NCBI GenBank assembly: GCA_023392135.1
Contig: JAEVZQ010000283.1
Coordinates: 1 to 10,906 of the forward strand
Reading direction: 5' to 3'
DNA from: Pseudomonadota bacterium
Lineage (GTDB): Bacteria > Pseudomonadota > Alphaproteobacteria > Rhizobiales > Hyphomicrobiaceae
DNA length: 10,906 nt
In this document: piece by piece, positions 1 to 6,932 of the stretch
Layout of the letters: each line of letters begins with the position of its first letter
How positions within the stretch are numbered: the first letter of the stretch is position 1
The notes under the pieces: model-generated
What the model saw: the letters and a program-made list of their open reading frames with translations, nothing else
What the model was told of the DNA's origin: nothing
Database searches by the model: none
Position numbers and translations under genes: made by a program

Positions 1-42
1 CCTTTGACACGCTGGGGGAGTGGCCAGAGGTCGAGCCAAAGC

Positions 43-69
43 GCAGTGCCGACATTCAGACGGCACTGC
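43..69 (-). terminator. Candidate hairpin terminator downstream of flagellin
   Basis: A perfect 9-bp inverted repeat (43-51 against 61-69, arms based on GCAGTGCC/GGCACTGC) with a 9-nt loop lies about 48 nt beyond the flagellin stop codon. On the minus strand the hairpin is followed only by GCTTTGG, so a proper U-tract is lacking. It may be a weak intrinsic terminator or an mRNA 3'-end stabilising structure. The rest of 1-116 shows no gene that I can support. Confidence 0.4.
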
Positions 70-116
70 CCGGCGCCATCTGCTGGTGCCGCTCACCGGG
101 AAGCGGCGACAGCGCC

Positions 117-1418
117 TTAGCGGAATAGCGCCAGAATGTTCTGGCTGTTGGCGTTGGCAATGCTGAGAGCCTGAATGCCGAGCTGCTGCTGGACCTGCAG
201 CGCCTGCAGCCTGGTCGACTCCTCGTTCATGTCAGCGTCGACGAGTTGGCCTACGCCGCGGTCGATCGCATCCATGAGCGAATTGACGAAGTCCTTCTGC
301 AGATCGATCCGGCTCTTGACGGCACCGAGATCAGATGCCGCGGTCGTGACCTTCGCTGCCATTGCATCGAGGCCCCCGATGTATGCGTCCAGTTGCGCTT
401 CAGTGATATTGGAGATGTCGATATCGGTCGCGCCGAAGAAGTTGCCGTTATCGCTCGTCGCTGAATTCAGGACAGCAAGCGTCGCATCCGTTGCGTCGCT
501 CGCGTGCTCAATGGTCACGCCGCCAGAGCCGTCAGTCGCCACGGTGACGTCATTGGTTGTATCAAAACCGGCATTCTGCAATGCCAGCTCGACGACACTG
601 GCCATATCCGCCGCGTCCGCCACCACGCCATCGCTGCTACTGAGCGCTGCATCGACCGTTTTCCTGTCGATGGTGACGGTTCTCGTCTCCCCATTGAACA
701 CGAAGTCGAACTTTATTGCGTCATTGCCGTCGAGTGTAACGCCGTCCGTATCGACATCCGTAAACAGCGTAACGCTCGCAGCAGTACCTGCGCCGTCTCC
801 TGCAACGGGCGTCGTCGTGTCTTGGAGCCCGCCATCAAGGGTCAGCGCCTGGCCAGCGTCGAGGAGCCCGCCGCTGGTCGCGTTCGCGTCGAACAATGCG
901 GTCTTCATCAGGTCGATATCGATCGTGCCGATGCTGATCGCTCCGCTCCCCGTGCGGGAGAATGAAGAAACCACCTTCTGGCTGGCATTCCAGCCGCTCG
1001 CCGAAGAGTCCACGGAAAGCCAGTTGGAGCCCGAGAAGACAGCGCCGGAGGCAATGCCTACGAGCTGATCCTGCAGCTGGTCGATCTCGCTCTGAATTTT
1101 CATCTTATCGACGCTTGGCTGTTTCGCTGCGACCAGCTTGACCTTGATCTCGTCGATAATATCCTTGGCGCTTTCCATCGCCGTGTAGGCAATGTCGACC
1201 TGCGCGGCCCCAAGTCCCAAAGCATCCTGCACCGTCGACAGCGCCTTGTTGTCGGAGCGCATGGTTGTCGCAATCGACCAGTAGGCCGCGTTGTCGGAGG
1301 CCGTTGCGACGCGATAACCGGTCGAGATCCGGTTCTGCGTCACTGCCATGTTCTTGTTGGTCTGCGTCAGCGTTTGCAGCGCAGTCATTGCCGAAGTATT
1401 TGTGAGAAGGCTGGTCAT
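117..1418 (-). CDS. Flagellin (filament subunit), 433 aa
   Basis: Structural subunit of the flagellar filament, exported through the flagellar type III apparatus and polymerised outside the cell. The N-terminal D0/D1 helices are recognisable at about residues 1-140 (opening MTSLLTNTSAM, then NRISTGYRV and ASDNAAYWSIA), and the C-terminal D1/D0 helices at about 340-433 (SRIDLQKDFVNSL, ending ANSQNILALFR). The central part, about 160-330, is Asp/Thr/Gly-rich and variable; residues 233-305 (IKFDFVFNGE, VTIDRKTVDAAL, then VVELALQNAGF and VTIEHASD) resemble the flagellin hook-IN motif. There are no cysteines, as expected for an exported flagellin. The start is supported by a purine-rich ribosome site 8 nt upstream. 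It is separated from fliP by 169 nt with its own promoter candidate, so it is probably transcribed apart from the rod/ring genes. In rhizobia this position is occupied by flaA, often followed by further flagellin genes; I do not assign a letter. Confidence 0.96.
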   Translation of the reverse strand: MTSLLTNTSAMTALQTLTQTNKNMAVTQNRISTGYRVATASDNAAYWSIATTMRSDNKALSTVQDALGLGAAQVDIAYTAMESAKDIIDEIKVKLVAAKQPSVDKMKIQSEIDQLQDQLVGIASGAVFSGSNWLSVDSSASGWNASQKVVSSFSRTGSGAISIGTIDIDLMKTALFDANATSGGLLDAGQALTLDGGLQDTTTPVAGDGAGTAASVTLFTDVDTDGVTLDGNDAIKFDFVFNGETRTVTIDRKTVDAALSSSDGVVADAADMASVVELALQNAGFDTTNDVTVATDGSGGVTIEHASDATDATLAVLNSATSDNGNFFGATDIDISNITEAQLDAYIGGLDAMAAKVTTAASDLGAVKSRIDLQKDFVNSLMDAIDRGVGQLVDADMNEESTRLQALQVQQQLGIQALSIANANSQNILALFR

Positions 1419-1426
1419 CTGGAGAT

Positions 1427-1434
1427 GTCCCTCT
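1427..1434 (-). promoter_or_regulatory. Ribosome binding site of flagellin
   Basis: AGAGGGAC on the minus strand sits 8 nt before the flagellin ATG at 1418, a near-ideal spacing. It fixes the start at the conserved MTSLLTN N-terminus. Confidence 0.7.
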
Positions 1435-1459
1435 GCTAGGATTCGGATTGTTTCGGGGA

Positions 1460-1480
1460 CATACCGGATCGGCCGGTATG
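1460..1480 (-). promoter_or_regulatory. Perfect hairpin/palindrome in the presumed flagellin leader
   Basis: Arms CATACCGG (1460-1467) and CCGGTATG (1473-1480) form a perfect 8-bp stem around a 5-nt loop, about 42 nt upstream of the flagellin start codon. If transcription starts near 1538, the hairpin lies in the 5' untranslated leader. It could be an RNA element for post-transcriptional control of flagellin (FlbT is known to act on the flagellin leader in Caulobacter), a DNA operator, or a terminator of read-through from fliP. No U-tract follows it on the minus strand, which disfavours the terminator reading. Its role is inferred. Confidence 0.4.
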
Positions 1481-1544
1481 GCAGCGCGGCCTCATGCCTT
1501 TGGGCCTCTTGCTGAGCGAGCCCAATCTGCCATCTCGCACAGCA

Positions 1545-1571
1545 TGATCGACAGATCTTGCTTCTGCCTTA
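1545..1571 (-). promoter_or_regulatory. Sigma-28 (FliA)-like promoter candidate for flagellin
   Basis: Read on the minus strand, TAAGGCAG (1571-1564) is followed by exactly 11 nt and then GTCGATCA (1552-1545). This resembles the sigma-28 consensus TAAAGTTT-N11-GCCGATAA, with 6 of 8 matches in the -10 element but a weaker -35. It lies 16 nt past the fliP stop codon and would give a leader of about 120 nt containing the hairpin at 1460-1480. Some rhizobia do not use a classical FliA for flagellins, so this is a by-eye candidate only. No sigma-54 (GG-N10-GC) site with correct spacing was found in the gap. Confidence 0.3.
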
Positions 1572-1587
1572 ACGGAAAAGATCGCAA

Positions 1588-2322
1588 TCAAGCAAATGAG
1601 CGTATGAGGCCACCTACGAGCAGGTTCCAGCCGTCGATGAGAATGAAGAATAGGATCTTGAACGGAAGTGAGATCACCGTCGGCGGCAGCATCATCATCC
1701 CCATGGACATCGTCATCGTGGCAACGATCATGTCGATGACCAGGAAAGGCAGCACGATCAAAAAGCCGATTTCGAAGGCCCGCCTCAGCTCGGAGATCAT
1801 GAACGCCGGTATGAGCACGCGTAGCTCGATCTGCTCATCATCAGAGCGGAGCTTCGCGCCGGCAAGCTCCTCGAAGAGACTCAAGTCCTTCTCGCGCACA
1901 TTCGCTCTCATGAATGTGCGAAACGGCGCCGTTATACGCCCGTACGCCTCCTCCTCGCTGATTTGATTCTCGACCAGCGGCTTCAGCCCGTTATGCCAGG
2001 CCTGATCGAACGTCGGCGCCATGACATAAAACGTCATGAACAGCGCCAGACTGATCAGGATCAGGTTTGCCGGCGTGGTCTGCAGGCCGAGTCCTGTTCT
2101 CAGGAAGGAGAGCGCAATCACGAACCGCGTGAAGCACGTCACCATGATGAGCAACCCGGGCGCGACAGACAGCACCGTGATGATGATGACGAGGAGAAAG
2201 ATCTGCCCCGCGGCAGTTCCTTCACCCGGCGGTATCAGCGCATCCAGCCCAAGGGTTTGCGCCCCCGCTCCGGCAGCGTCGAGAATCAACAGGAAGGCGG
2301 TGAGCCCGGCAAATCTCGTCAT
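1588..2322 (-). CDS. fliP: Flagellar type III export gate protein FliP, 244 aa
   Basis: Integral membrane component of the FliP-FliQ-FliR export gate, through which rod, hook and filament subunits leave the cytoplasm. The protein has a cleavable-type N-terminal signal (about residues 1-21, ending AGAGAQ), a hydrophobic segment at about 41-62, the family signature MVTCFTRFVIALSFLRTG (60-77) with QTTPAN just after, a further segment at 87-102, a central hydrophilic loop (about 105-160), and two closing hydrophobic segments (about 175-215 and 218-240, with MGMMMLPP between). Length matches the family (about 245 aa). The ATG overlaps the fliL stop by 4 nt (ATGA) with no clear ribosome site of its own, so it is probably translationally coupled to fliL. 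It is the last gene before the flagellin gap. Confidence 0.97.
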   Translation of the reverse strand: MTRFAGLTAFLLILDAAGAGAQTLGLDALIPPGEGTAAGQIFLLVIIITVLSVAPGLLIMVTCFTRFVIALSFLRTGLGLQTTPANLILISLALFMTFYVMAPTFDQAWHNGLKPLVENQISEEEAYGRITAPFRTFMRANVREKDLSLFEELAGAKLRSDDEQIELRVLIPAFMISELRRAFEIGFLIVLPFLVIDMIVATMTMSMGMMMLPPTVISLPFKILFFILIDGWNLLVGGLIRSFA

Positions 2323-2834
2323 TCGAGTATAAAGGTATGGAGAACAAGATCACGGACCTGGCCACCGCTGCGAACGCGCGCTCTTTCGGTCAGATCTTCC
2401 CGCAGCTGCAGAAAGCCACTCGGCCCCTCGATGTCAGAAGCTGAAACGGTCTGCAGGAATGCCATCATGTCCTCGGCCGTCTTTGCTGCCAGGACCTCCT
2501 CCTCTTCAGCGGCATTGTCTGCCAGCACGATAGACGCCTCGATGCGAACCCACGCAGACTGTGGTCCGGAAAGTTTCGTGACCACTGGAGGAAGCGCACG
2601 GATCGTCCCAGACGCGGAATAAGCAGGGGCGGGGGTGATAGACCGTTCGGCGGGCGCTTCGTTCTGATCGTCCTTCGGATGCTCGGCGAACGTTGCAATC
2701 TGTAGCCCGAAAACTCCCCCGGCGATCGCCGCCACCACGGTGGTCACGATCCAGGCGGCTCCGATAGCCGCCGGCGAAGTCCGTTTCGCCCGCTTGTTGC
2801 CCCGCTGCGGGGACATGCCTGCCGCATTGACCAT
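2319..2834 (-). CDS. fliL: Flagellar basal body-associated protein FliL, 171 aa
   Basis: Single-pass inner-membrane protein that associates with the stator and MS ring and helps motor torque. A basic cytoplasmic N-terminus (GNKRAKR) precedes one membrane segment at about residues 23-45. A Glu/Pro/Ala linker follows to about 75, then the periplasmic FliL domain with WVRIEASIVL, the EDMMAFLQTV helix, LQLREDLTERARV and the ending VRDLVLHTFILE, which fits the family's closing strand. The start at 2834 has AAGG 9 nt upstream; a second ATG at 2816 is possible and would remove six residues. Position directly before fliP is the usual one in rhizobia and in many other flagellates. Sequence divergence from enterobacterial FliL is large, so the call rests on architecture and position together. 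Confidence 0.88.
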   Translation of the reverse strand: MVNAAGMSPQRGNKRAKRTSPAAIGAAWIVTTVVAAIAGGVFGLQIATFAEHPKDDQNEAPAERSITPAPAYSASGTIRALPPVVTKLSGPQSAWVRIEASIVLADNAAEEEEVLAAKTAEDMMAFLQTVSASDIEGPSGFLQLREDLTERARVRSGGQVRDLVLHTFILE

Positions 2835-2888
2835 TTCCTGCAGCCTTATAGCTTTCCCGAATTAGGTGGAAAAGGCAGCGGCGATCAA

Positions 2889-2937
2889 TCCCTTCACCTC
2901 TCCCCGACCCTCTCCCCCGGAAGAGGGAGACAGGGTA
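2889..2937. repeat. Degenerate GC-rich intergenic palindrome (rhizobial type)
   Basis: The 152-nt gap between flgH and fliL holds a pyrimidine-rich then purine-rich stretch. Its core pairs CCCTCT (2908-2913) with AGAGGG (2922-2927), and there is an outer partial match of ACCTCTCCCC/CCCTCTCC with GGAGACAGGGT. This looks like a decayed copy of the CCCTCTCCCCGC-type palindromes dispersed between genes in many Hyphomicrobiales genomes. It could fold in the flgH-fliL transcript and act as a processing or attenuation site. I see no gene in the gap. Family membership is from memory of such repeats, not from a search. Confidence 0.5.
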
Positions 2938-2986
2938 CGAGCTTGGATCAGCATGTTTCCATCCATATCGGAAATGATCTAAAGCG

Positions 2987-3703
2987 TCAGAAGGGAATTA
3001 TGAGATCAAGGATCTGTTGCCCCACGCCTGGCTGCTGAACCTCGGTGATCCGGCCGCGGCCACCATACGAAATGCGCGCCTCCGCAATCTTGTCGTAGGA
3101 GATGGTGTTATCCGTCTCTATATCTCGCGGCCGAATAACCCCCGCAACATTCAGAACGCGCACCTCGTAGTTGACCCGAACCTCTTGACTTCCGCTGATT
3201 ATAAGATTGCCGTTCGGCAGGGCATCCGAAACGACGGCTGCCACGCGGAGCTGAATGCTCTCGGATCGCCTGATCGCCCCTTCGCCCTTACTTGTCGACA
3301 CGGAATCCAGCTCCGCATCGAGCTCACCCTCCCACTCGGAGCTGCTTCCATTGCTTCCGACACCGTAGCTCCCGAGCAATCCCAGCTTCTTGTTCGAATC
3401 GCGTTTCCGGTTAGATCTGTTATCGAGCGATGCTTTGTCCTTGATGGCGATCTTCACCGTAACGACGTCGCCAATTTCTCTCGCGCGCGGGTCGCGAAAA
3501 AGATCTGCGCTTCTGTCGTCCCAAAGCGAGTTATCGCGCTGAAAACGCGGGAAGGGCCGCGACTCGCTCAGAACCGGGATCATCTCGGGTCTAAGTCCGG
3601 AGCCGACCGGGGTCAGGTGCGGCTCCCGACCGATATCTGCCGGGTCAACTGCGCATCCTGCGAGGAGCAGGGCGCCCGCGAGTGCTGCTGTCAGGGACTT
3701 CAT
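2987..3703 (-). CDS. flgH: Flagellar L-ring lipoprotein FlgH, 238 aa
   Basis: Forms the outer-membrane L ring, the bushing around the rod. A lipoprotein signal peptide ends in the lipobox LLAGC, making Cys17 the expected lipidated residue. The mature part carries typical FlgH features: the SLWDDRSADLFRDPRAREIGDVVTVKI block (about residues 59-85), DKASLDNRSNRKRDS, LRVAAVVSDALPNGNLIISGSQEVRVNYE (about 152-180), VAGVIRPRDIETDNTI and the closing GGRGRITEVQQPG ending in LIIPF. Length agrees with the family (about 230 aa). The ATG overlaps the motE stop by 4 nt (ATGA), implying coupling, while the next gene, fliL, is 152 nt away. Confidence 0.97.
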   Translation of the reverse strand: MKSLTAALAGALLLAGCAVDPADIGREPHLTPVGSGLRPEMIPVLSESRPFPRFQRDNSLWDDRSADLFRDPRAREIGDVVTVKIAIKDKASLDNRSNRKRDSNKKLGLLGSYGVGSNGSSSEWEGELDAELDSVSTSKGEGAIRRSESIQLRVAAVVSDALPNGNLIISGSQEVRVNYEVRVLNVAGVIRPRDIETDNTISYDKIAEARISYGGRGRITEVQQPGVGQQILDLIIPF

Positions 3704-4488
3704 GACCTGTCCCCTGCCCGTCCCGCAGCTTTGCTTGGATCCACCTTGGCTGCGCCCGCGATTGTCGCCGTGAGGCGCGCAGCAACTCCAGGCACCATTT
3801 CGTTGAGAATAGCGCTGGCGATCCGCGGTTTGAGCTTCGTGAGAACGGCGGCCGCCGTCTCTTCGTCCATGGCGGAAAGCTGGGAGGCCGCTGCATCGGG
3901 CCGCATCCGTGCGTAAATGCTCACCAGCGTTTCCTGGGCCTTTTTCACGAAGGCGTCACGGCGTGCCAACCACCCGCGGAATTCTGCGGTCCGCTTCTCG
4001 AGCAGGGCAATCCGGCGCTGAAGCTCGCCCTCCATTTCGCTGAGCGTCCGCTTTTGCCATGCAAAGCGCGCGTCAGCCGCAGCATCGGCGATATTTGCGC
4101 AATACTCGTCCGCAAGCTTGGAGCGTGTCGGAACGCTTTCCGGTCCGTTCCGCGCGGCCTCCGAAGCCGGCCTTTCGCTCCGCTCGACGGTCTCCAGGAC
4201 GGGCGGCTCCGGGGTGCTTTCCTGCCTTTGTAGCTGGCTCTTTGCAGATAATTGCTGCGGGGATGCTTCGATCGGCTTACGTTCGTTGATAACCACGGGT
4301 TTCGGCGGCGGGTTGATGACGACTGGAAACCAACCCTGCTCCCGTTCGCTCTCGATGTCAGCGGAAGCGGCCTCGGCAGCTGAAATCATCGGCAGCCACG
4401 CCCCCTCAGCCAGCGCTGGTGGTATGCCGAAGCATAGCAATGCCAGTGCAGCCAATTGGCTTTGAGACCGAAGCCCTCTCCCTCGCAT
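3700..4488 (-). CDS. motE: Motility protein MotE, MotC-chaperone type, 262 aa
   Basis: In Sinorhizobium meliloti MotE is a periplasmic chaperone that folds and stabilises MotC, a regulator of motor speed. Here a Sec-type signal peptide spans about residues 1-27 (hydrophobic LAALALLCFGIPPALAEG). It is followed by a low-complexity Pro/Glu/Ser linker (about 50-125) with a small internal repeat, VVINPPPKP then VVINERKP. A probable coiled coil covers about 138-188 (RTLSEMEGELQRRIALLEKRT), and the C-terminal MgtE-N-like helical domain about 190-243 (MRPDAAASQLSAMDEETAAAVL, MVPGVAARLT). The start codon abuts the flgI stop exactly, with no strong ribosome site, and the stop overlaps flgH. Gene position between flgI and flgH is the rhizobial one. 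Low sequence conservation of the linker makes the name depend on the C-terminal half and on synteny. Confidence 0.88.
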   Translation of the reverse strand: MRGRGLRSQSQLAALALLCFGIPPALAEGAWLPMISAAEAASADIESEREQGWFPVVINPPPKPVVINERKPIEASPQQLSAKSQLQRQESTPEPPVLETVERSERPASEAARNGPESVPTRSKLADEYCANIADAAADARFAWQKRTLSEMEGELQRRIALLEKRTAEFRGWLARRDAFVKKAQETLVSIYARMRPDAAASQLSAMDEETAAAVLTKLKPRIASAILNEMVPGVAARLTATIAGAAKVDPSKAAGRAGDRS

Positions 4489-5589
4489 CTACTGCACCAC
4501 CAGCTCGGCCTGCAATGCGCCCGCGGTTTTTATCGCTTGCAGAATGGCGATAATCCCCGGCGGTTTGAGGCCGATTTTGTTGAGCCCATTCACTAGAGAC
4601 TGCAGGTTCGTACCCCCGACGATGCCCATGTGGCCGCCTTCCTGCTCAGCCGAAACGAATGTTTCCGGTGTCGTCACAGTCCTGCCTTCTGAGAAAGGCG
4701 GCGGCTGCGAGACTTTCTCGCGCTCCGTTACGCGAACGGTCAGGTTGCCGTGCGCAATCGCAACGGTGGAAATCTGCACGTCCCTTCCGATGACAATGGT
4801 ACCGGTGCGCTCATCAATTACGACCCGCGCCGGCGCATCCGTCTCGGTCAGGAGATCACCTATTTCCGCGATGAACCTGGCAGCACTGACATTTCTCGGC
4901 TTCAGAAGCTTCACCGAGCGCAGGTCCTCGGCACGCGCGGTAACCACACCATACTTCTGGCCGGAATAGGCGTTGATGGTGTCGGCGATGCGCACGGCCG
5001 TGCTGAAATCCGGACTGTGGAGCTCGAGCGCGAGAATTCCCATTCCGGATAATTTTCCCGGCGCCTCCCGCTCTATGATCGCACCATTTGGAATGCGGCC
5101 TGTCGTTGGCACGCCCTGGGTCAGCTTTTCCGCATTCCCGGCTGTCGCGAACCCCGTCACAGCGATAGGGCCCTGAGCAACTGCATAGACTTCCGTATCG
5201 GGCCCTTTCAAAGGCGTGAGCACGAGGGAGCCGCCTGCCAGTGACGTTGCATCCCCGAGCGACGAAACTGTCGCGTCGATCCGCGCGCCATTTCCGGCGA
5301 ATGGGGGCAGCTCCGCCGTAACGATAACGGCAGCCACGTTGCGGGTCCGCGCCCTGGCGCTCCGGATGTTGATGCCCATGCGGTCGAGCATCGCCTGCAG
5401 CGACTGCTCGGTGAATGGCGCATTTCGCAGGCTGTCACCGGTGCCGTTGAGACCGACCACGAGCCCGTACCCGACGATCTGGTTGGATCGCACCCCCTGG
5501 ACGGAAACGATGTCCTTGATGCGGCTCGCTGCGGTGGCAATTGTAGAGCCGAGCAGGATGAGCACTACAGCCAGTCCTGCAAGCTTCAT
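4489..5589 (-). CDS. flgI: Flagellar P-ring protein FlgI, 366 aa
   Basis: Subunit of the periplasmic P ring, assembled around the rod in the peptidoglycan layer with help from FlgA. A Sec signal peptide (about residues 1-21, ending STIATAA) is followed by the hallmark RIKDIVSVQGVRSNQIVGYGLVVGLNGTGDS (about 23-53), then FTEQSLQAMLDRMGIN, VAAVIVTAELPPFAGNGARID, VSSLGDATSLAGGSLVLTPLKGPD, and near the end LQSLVNGLNKIGLKPPGIIAILQAIKTAGALQAELVV. The full family length is present with no interruption. It overlaps flgA by 4 nt (ATGA) and abuts motE. The neighbour order flgA-flgI matches the functional pairing of chaperone and client. Confidence 0.98.
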   Translation of the reverse strand: MKLAGLAVVLILLGSTIATAASRIKDIVSVQGVRSNQIVGYGLVVGLNGTGDSLRNAPFTEQSLQAMLDRMGINIRSARARTRNVAAVIVTAELPPFAGNGARIDATVSSLGDATSLAGGSLVLTPLKGPDTEVYAVAQGPIAVTGFATAGNAEKLTQGVPTTGRIPNGAIIEREAPGKLSGMGILALELHSPDFSTAVRIADTINAYSGQKYGVVTARAEDLRSVKLLKPRNVSAARFIAEIGDLLTETDAPARVVIDERTGTIVIGRDVQISTVAIAHGNLTVRVTEREKVSQPPPFSEGRTVTTPETFVSAEQEGGHMGIVGGTNLQSLVNGLNKIGLKPPGIIAILQAIKTAGALQAELVVQ

Positions 5590-6086
5590 GGCGTCCCCAC
5601 TTTCACCGCTCCGTCCGGCTGAATCGCGCCCCTCACGATCACCCCGCTGTCCGCGTTGCGGACGCGCACCACACCCCCATTGCCCCCGGACTGAAGCGCG
5701 ACCGCATATCCGGTGATGACGAGCGGGCCGTCCTGAAAAACGATCTGAATGGTGTGACCCTGCACGACCAAAAATGGCTCGCGAACCGCGTTGATCGGGA
5801 TAGGCTTTCCCGGCAGCAGCGTCCGTCGCACCACTTTTCCGATAAGCCGATCCTGCGTTCGATGAACCGCGCTCTCCTGCGTCAGTCGCACATGGAAAGT
5901 GCGCTCGACGAGGTGATCGGCCCGGATGGAATCGCCGGGATAGAGCGTGACTTTCGGAACCGGCAGCGGAATACCTGCGCTATGGACCGAGCCGGCGCCC
6001 AGATGCACAATCATCAAAGCAAACACCGCAAACCTGATGAGAAGCGCTGGGCAAAATAGCTCTGGCCGCCAGTGGTGCACGCTCAT
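5586..6086 (-). CDS. flgA: P-ring assembly chaperone FlgA, 166 aa
   Basis: Periplasmic chaperone needed for polymerisation of FlgI into the P ring. The N-terminus has a hydrophobic stretch (about residues 13-37, LLIRFAVFALMIVHLGAG) ending in an HSAG cleavage-like site. The mature part has the SAF-type domain: VTLYPGDSIRADHLVERTF, a loop VRRTLLPGKPIPINAVREP, then VQGHTIQIVFQDGPLVITGYAVAL and the closing GVIVRGAIQPDGAVKVG. It is short compared with enterobacterial FlgA (about 219 aa), which is usual for alphaproteobacteria that keep mainly the C-terminal half. The start follows the flgG stop by 8 nt with only CGGGAA in front, so reinitiation is likely; a slightly later start cannot be excluded. 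Confidence 0.93.
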   Translation of the reverse strand: MSVHHWRPELFCPALLIRFAVFALMIVHLGAGSVHSAGIPLPVPKVTLYPGDSIRADHLVERTFHVRLTQESAVHRTQDRLIGKVVRRTLLPGKPIPINAVREPFLVVQGHTIQIVFQDGPLVITGYAVALQSGGNGGVVRVRNADSGVIVRGAIQPDGAVKVGTP

Positions 6087-6094
6087 TTCCCGCT

Positions 6095-6883
6095 TCAGCG
6101 GATGCCCTTGGTGACGGTGCCGAGCATGTCGTCGGCTGCTTGGATCACCTTGGAATTCATTTCATAGGCCCGCTGGGCCGAAATCAGCTCTGTGATCTCT
6201 TTCACCGGATCGACATTGGAGTTTTCGAGGTAGCCTTGCTGCACCTTCGCAAAACCGATATCCCCTGGCACTCCGACGACGGGAGCGCCAGACGCCTCGG
6301 TCTCACGGTACAGATTGCCGCCCAACGGCTCGAGGCCCGCTTCGTTGGCGAAATTCGCGAGTGTGAGCTGGCCGAGCAGCTGCAGCTCCGGCTCGTTCTC
6401 GATCCGGACAAAAACCTCGCCGCTCTCGTTAACTACGATATTGGTCGCTTCATCCGGAATATTAATGGCAGGCTGGACGAAGTAGCCGTCGATCGTCACG
6501 ATCTGCCCGTCGGCATTCTTGTTGAAGGCACCCGCGCGCGTGTAGAGCTGCTCCCCGTCTGCACCGGCCACCTGGAACCACCCGCGCCCGTTGAGCGCCA
6601 GGTCCAGTTTGTTGGTCGTATTCGTCAGCGATCCTTGCATGTGGAGCTTACGGATTGCCGCGGCCCGCACACCAAGCCCCAACTGAGCCCCTTCCGGTAC
6701 GGCATTTTCCCCACCACGGATGGGAACGCCCGCCGCCCGCTCCGCCTGATAGAGCAGGTCCGTGAACTCAGCGCGCGCCCGCTTGAAGCCAGTCGTATTG
6801 ATATTGGCGATATTGTTGGCGATCACCTCGAGGTTGAGCTGCTGGGCCGTCATGCCGGTGGCGGCAATTGCTAGCGCTCTCAT
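6095..6883 (-). CDS. flgG: Flagellar distal rod protein FlgG, 262 aa
   Basis: Forms the distal rod of the basal body that passes through the P and L rings. The N-terminus [35 protein letters not shown] is the classic rod/hook signature with the ANNxANxxTxGFK motif. The middle has [34 protein letters not shown], and the C-terminus [41 protein letters not shown]. Length of 262 aa equals the family norm. The open frame continues 104 codons upstream to 7195 through fliE in another frame; that extension is Arg/Ser-rich, overlaps fliE almost completely and is not believed. The ATG at 6883 begins the conserved domain. A 49-nt gap to fliE is the largest among the first eight flagellar genes here. Confidence 0.97.
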   Translation of the reverse strand: MRALAIAATGMTAQQLNLEVIANNIANINTTGFKRARAEFTDLLYQAERAAGVPIRGGENAVPEGAQLGLGVRAAAIRKLHMQGSLTNTTNKLDLALNGRGWFQVAGADGEQLYTRAGAFNKNADGQIVTIDGYFVQPAINIPDEATNIVVNESGEVFVRIENEPELQLLGQLTLANFANEAGLEPLGGNLYRETEASGAPVVGVPGDIGFAKVQQGYLENSNVDPVKEITELISAQRAYEMNSKVIQAADDMLGTVTKGIR

Positions 6884-6932
6884 GGTCTTTTCCCGTCTTC
6901 TCTTAAACTGCTGAATTCGCCTGAACGGTCGA

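Noticed and set aside
1..42. TTGACA-like hexamer at 4-9 on the plus strand
   Set aside because: No -10-like hexamer at suitable spacing, and it would read into the 3' end of flagellin.
175..1068. Long plus-strand open frame (297 codons) antisense to flagellin
   Set aside because: It mirrors the flagellin codon pattern on the opposite strand, is Ser/Ala/Pro-rich without domain features, and flagellin is unmistakable on the minus strand.
3017..3916. Plus-strand open frame of 299 codons across flgH and motE
   Set aside because: It spans two well-supported minus-strand genes, has an Arg/Ala-rich composition typical of antisense shadows in GC-rich DNA, and shows no recognisable motif.
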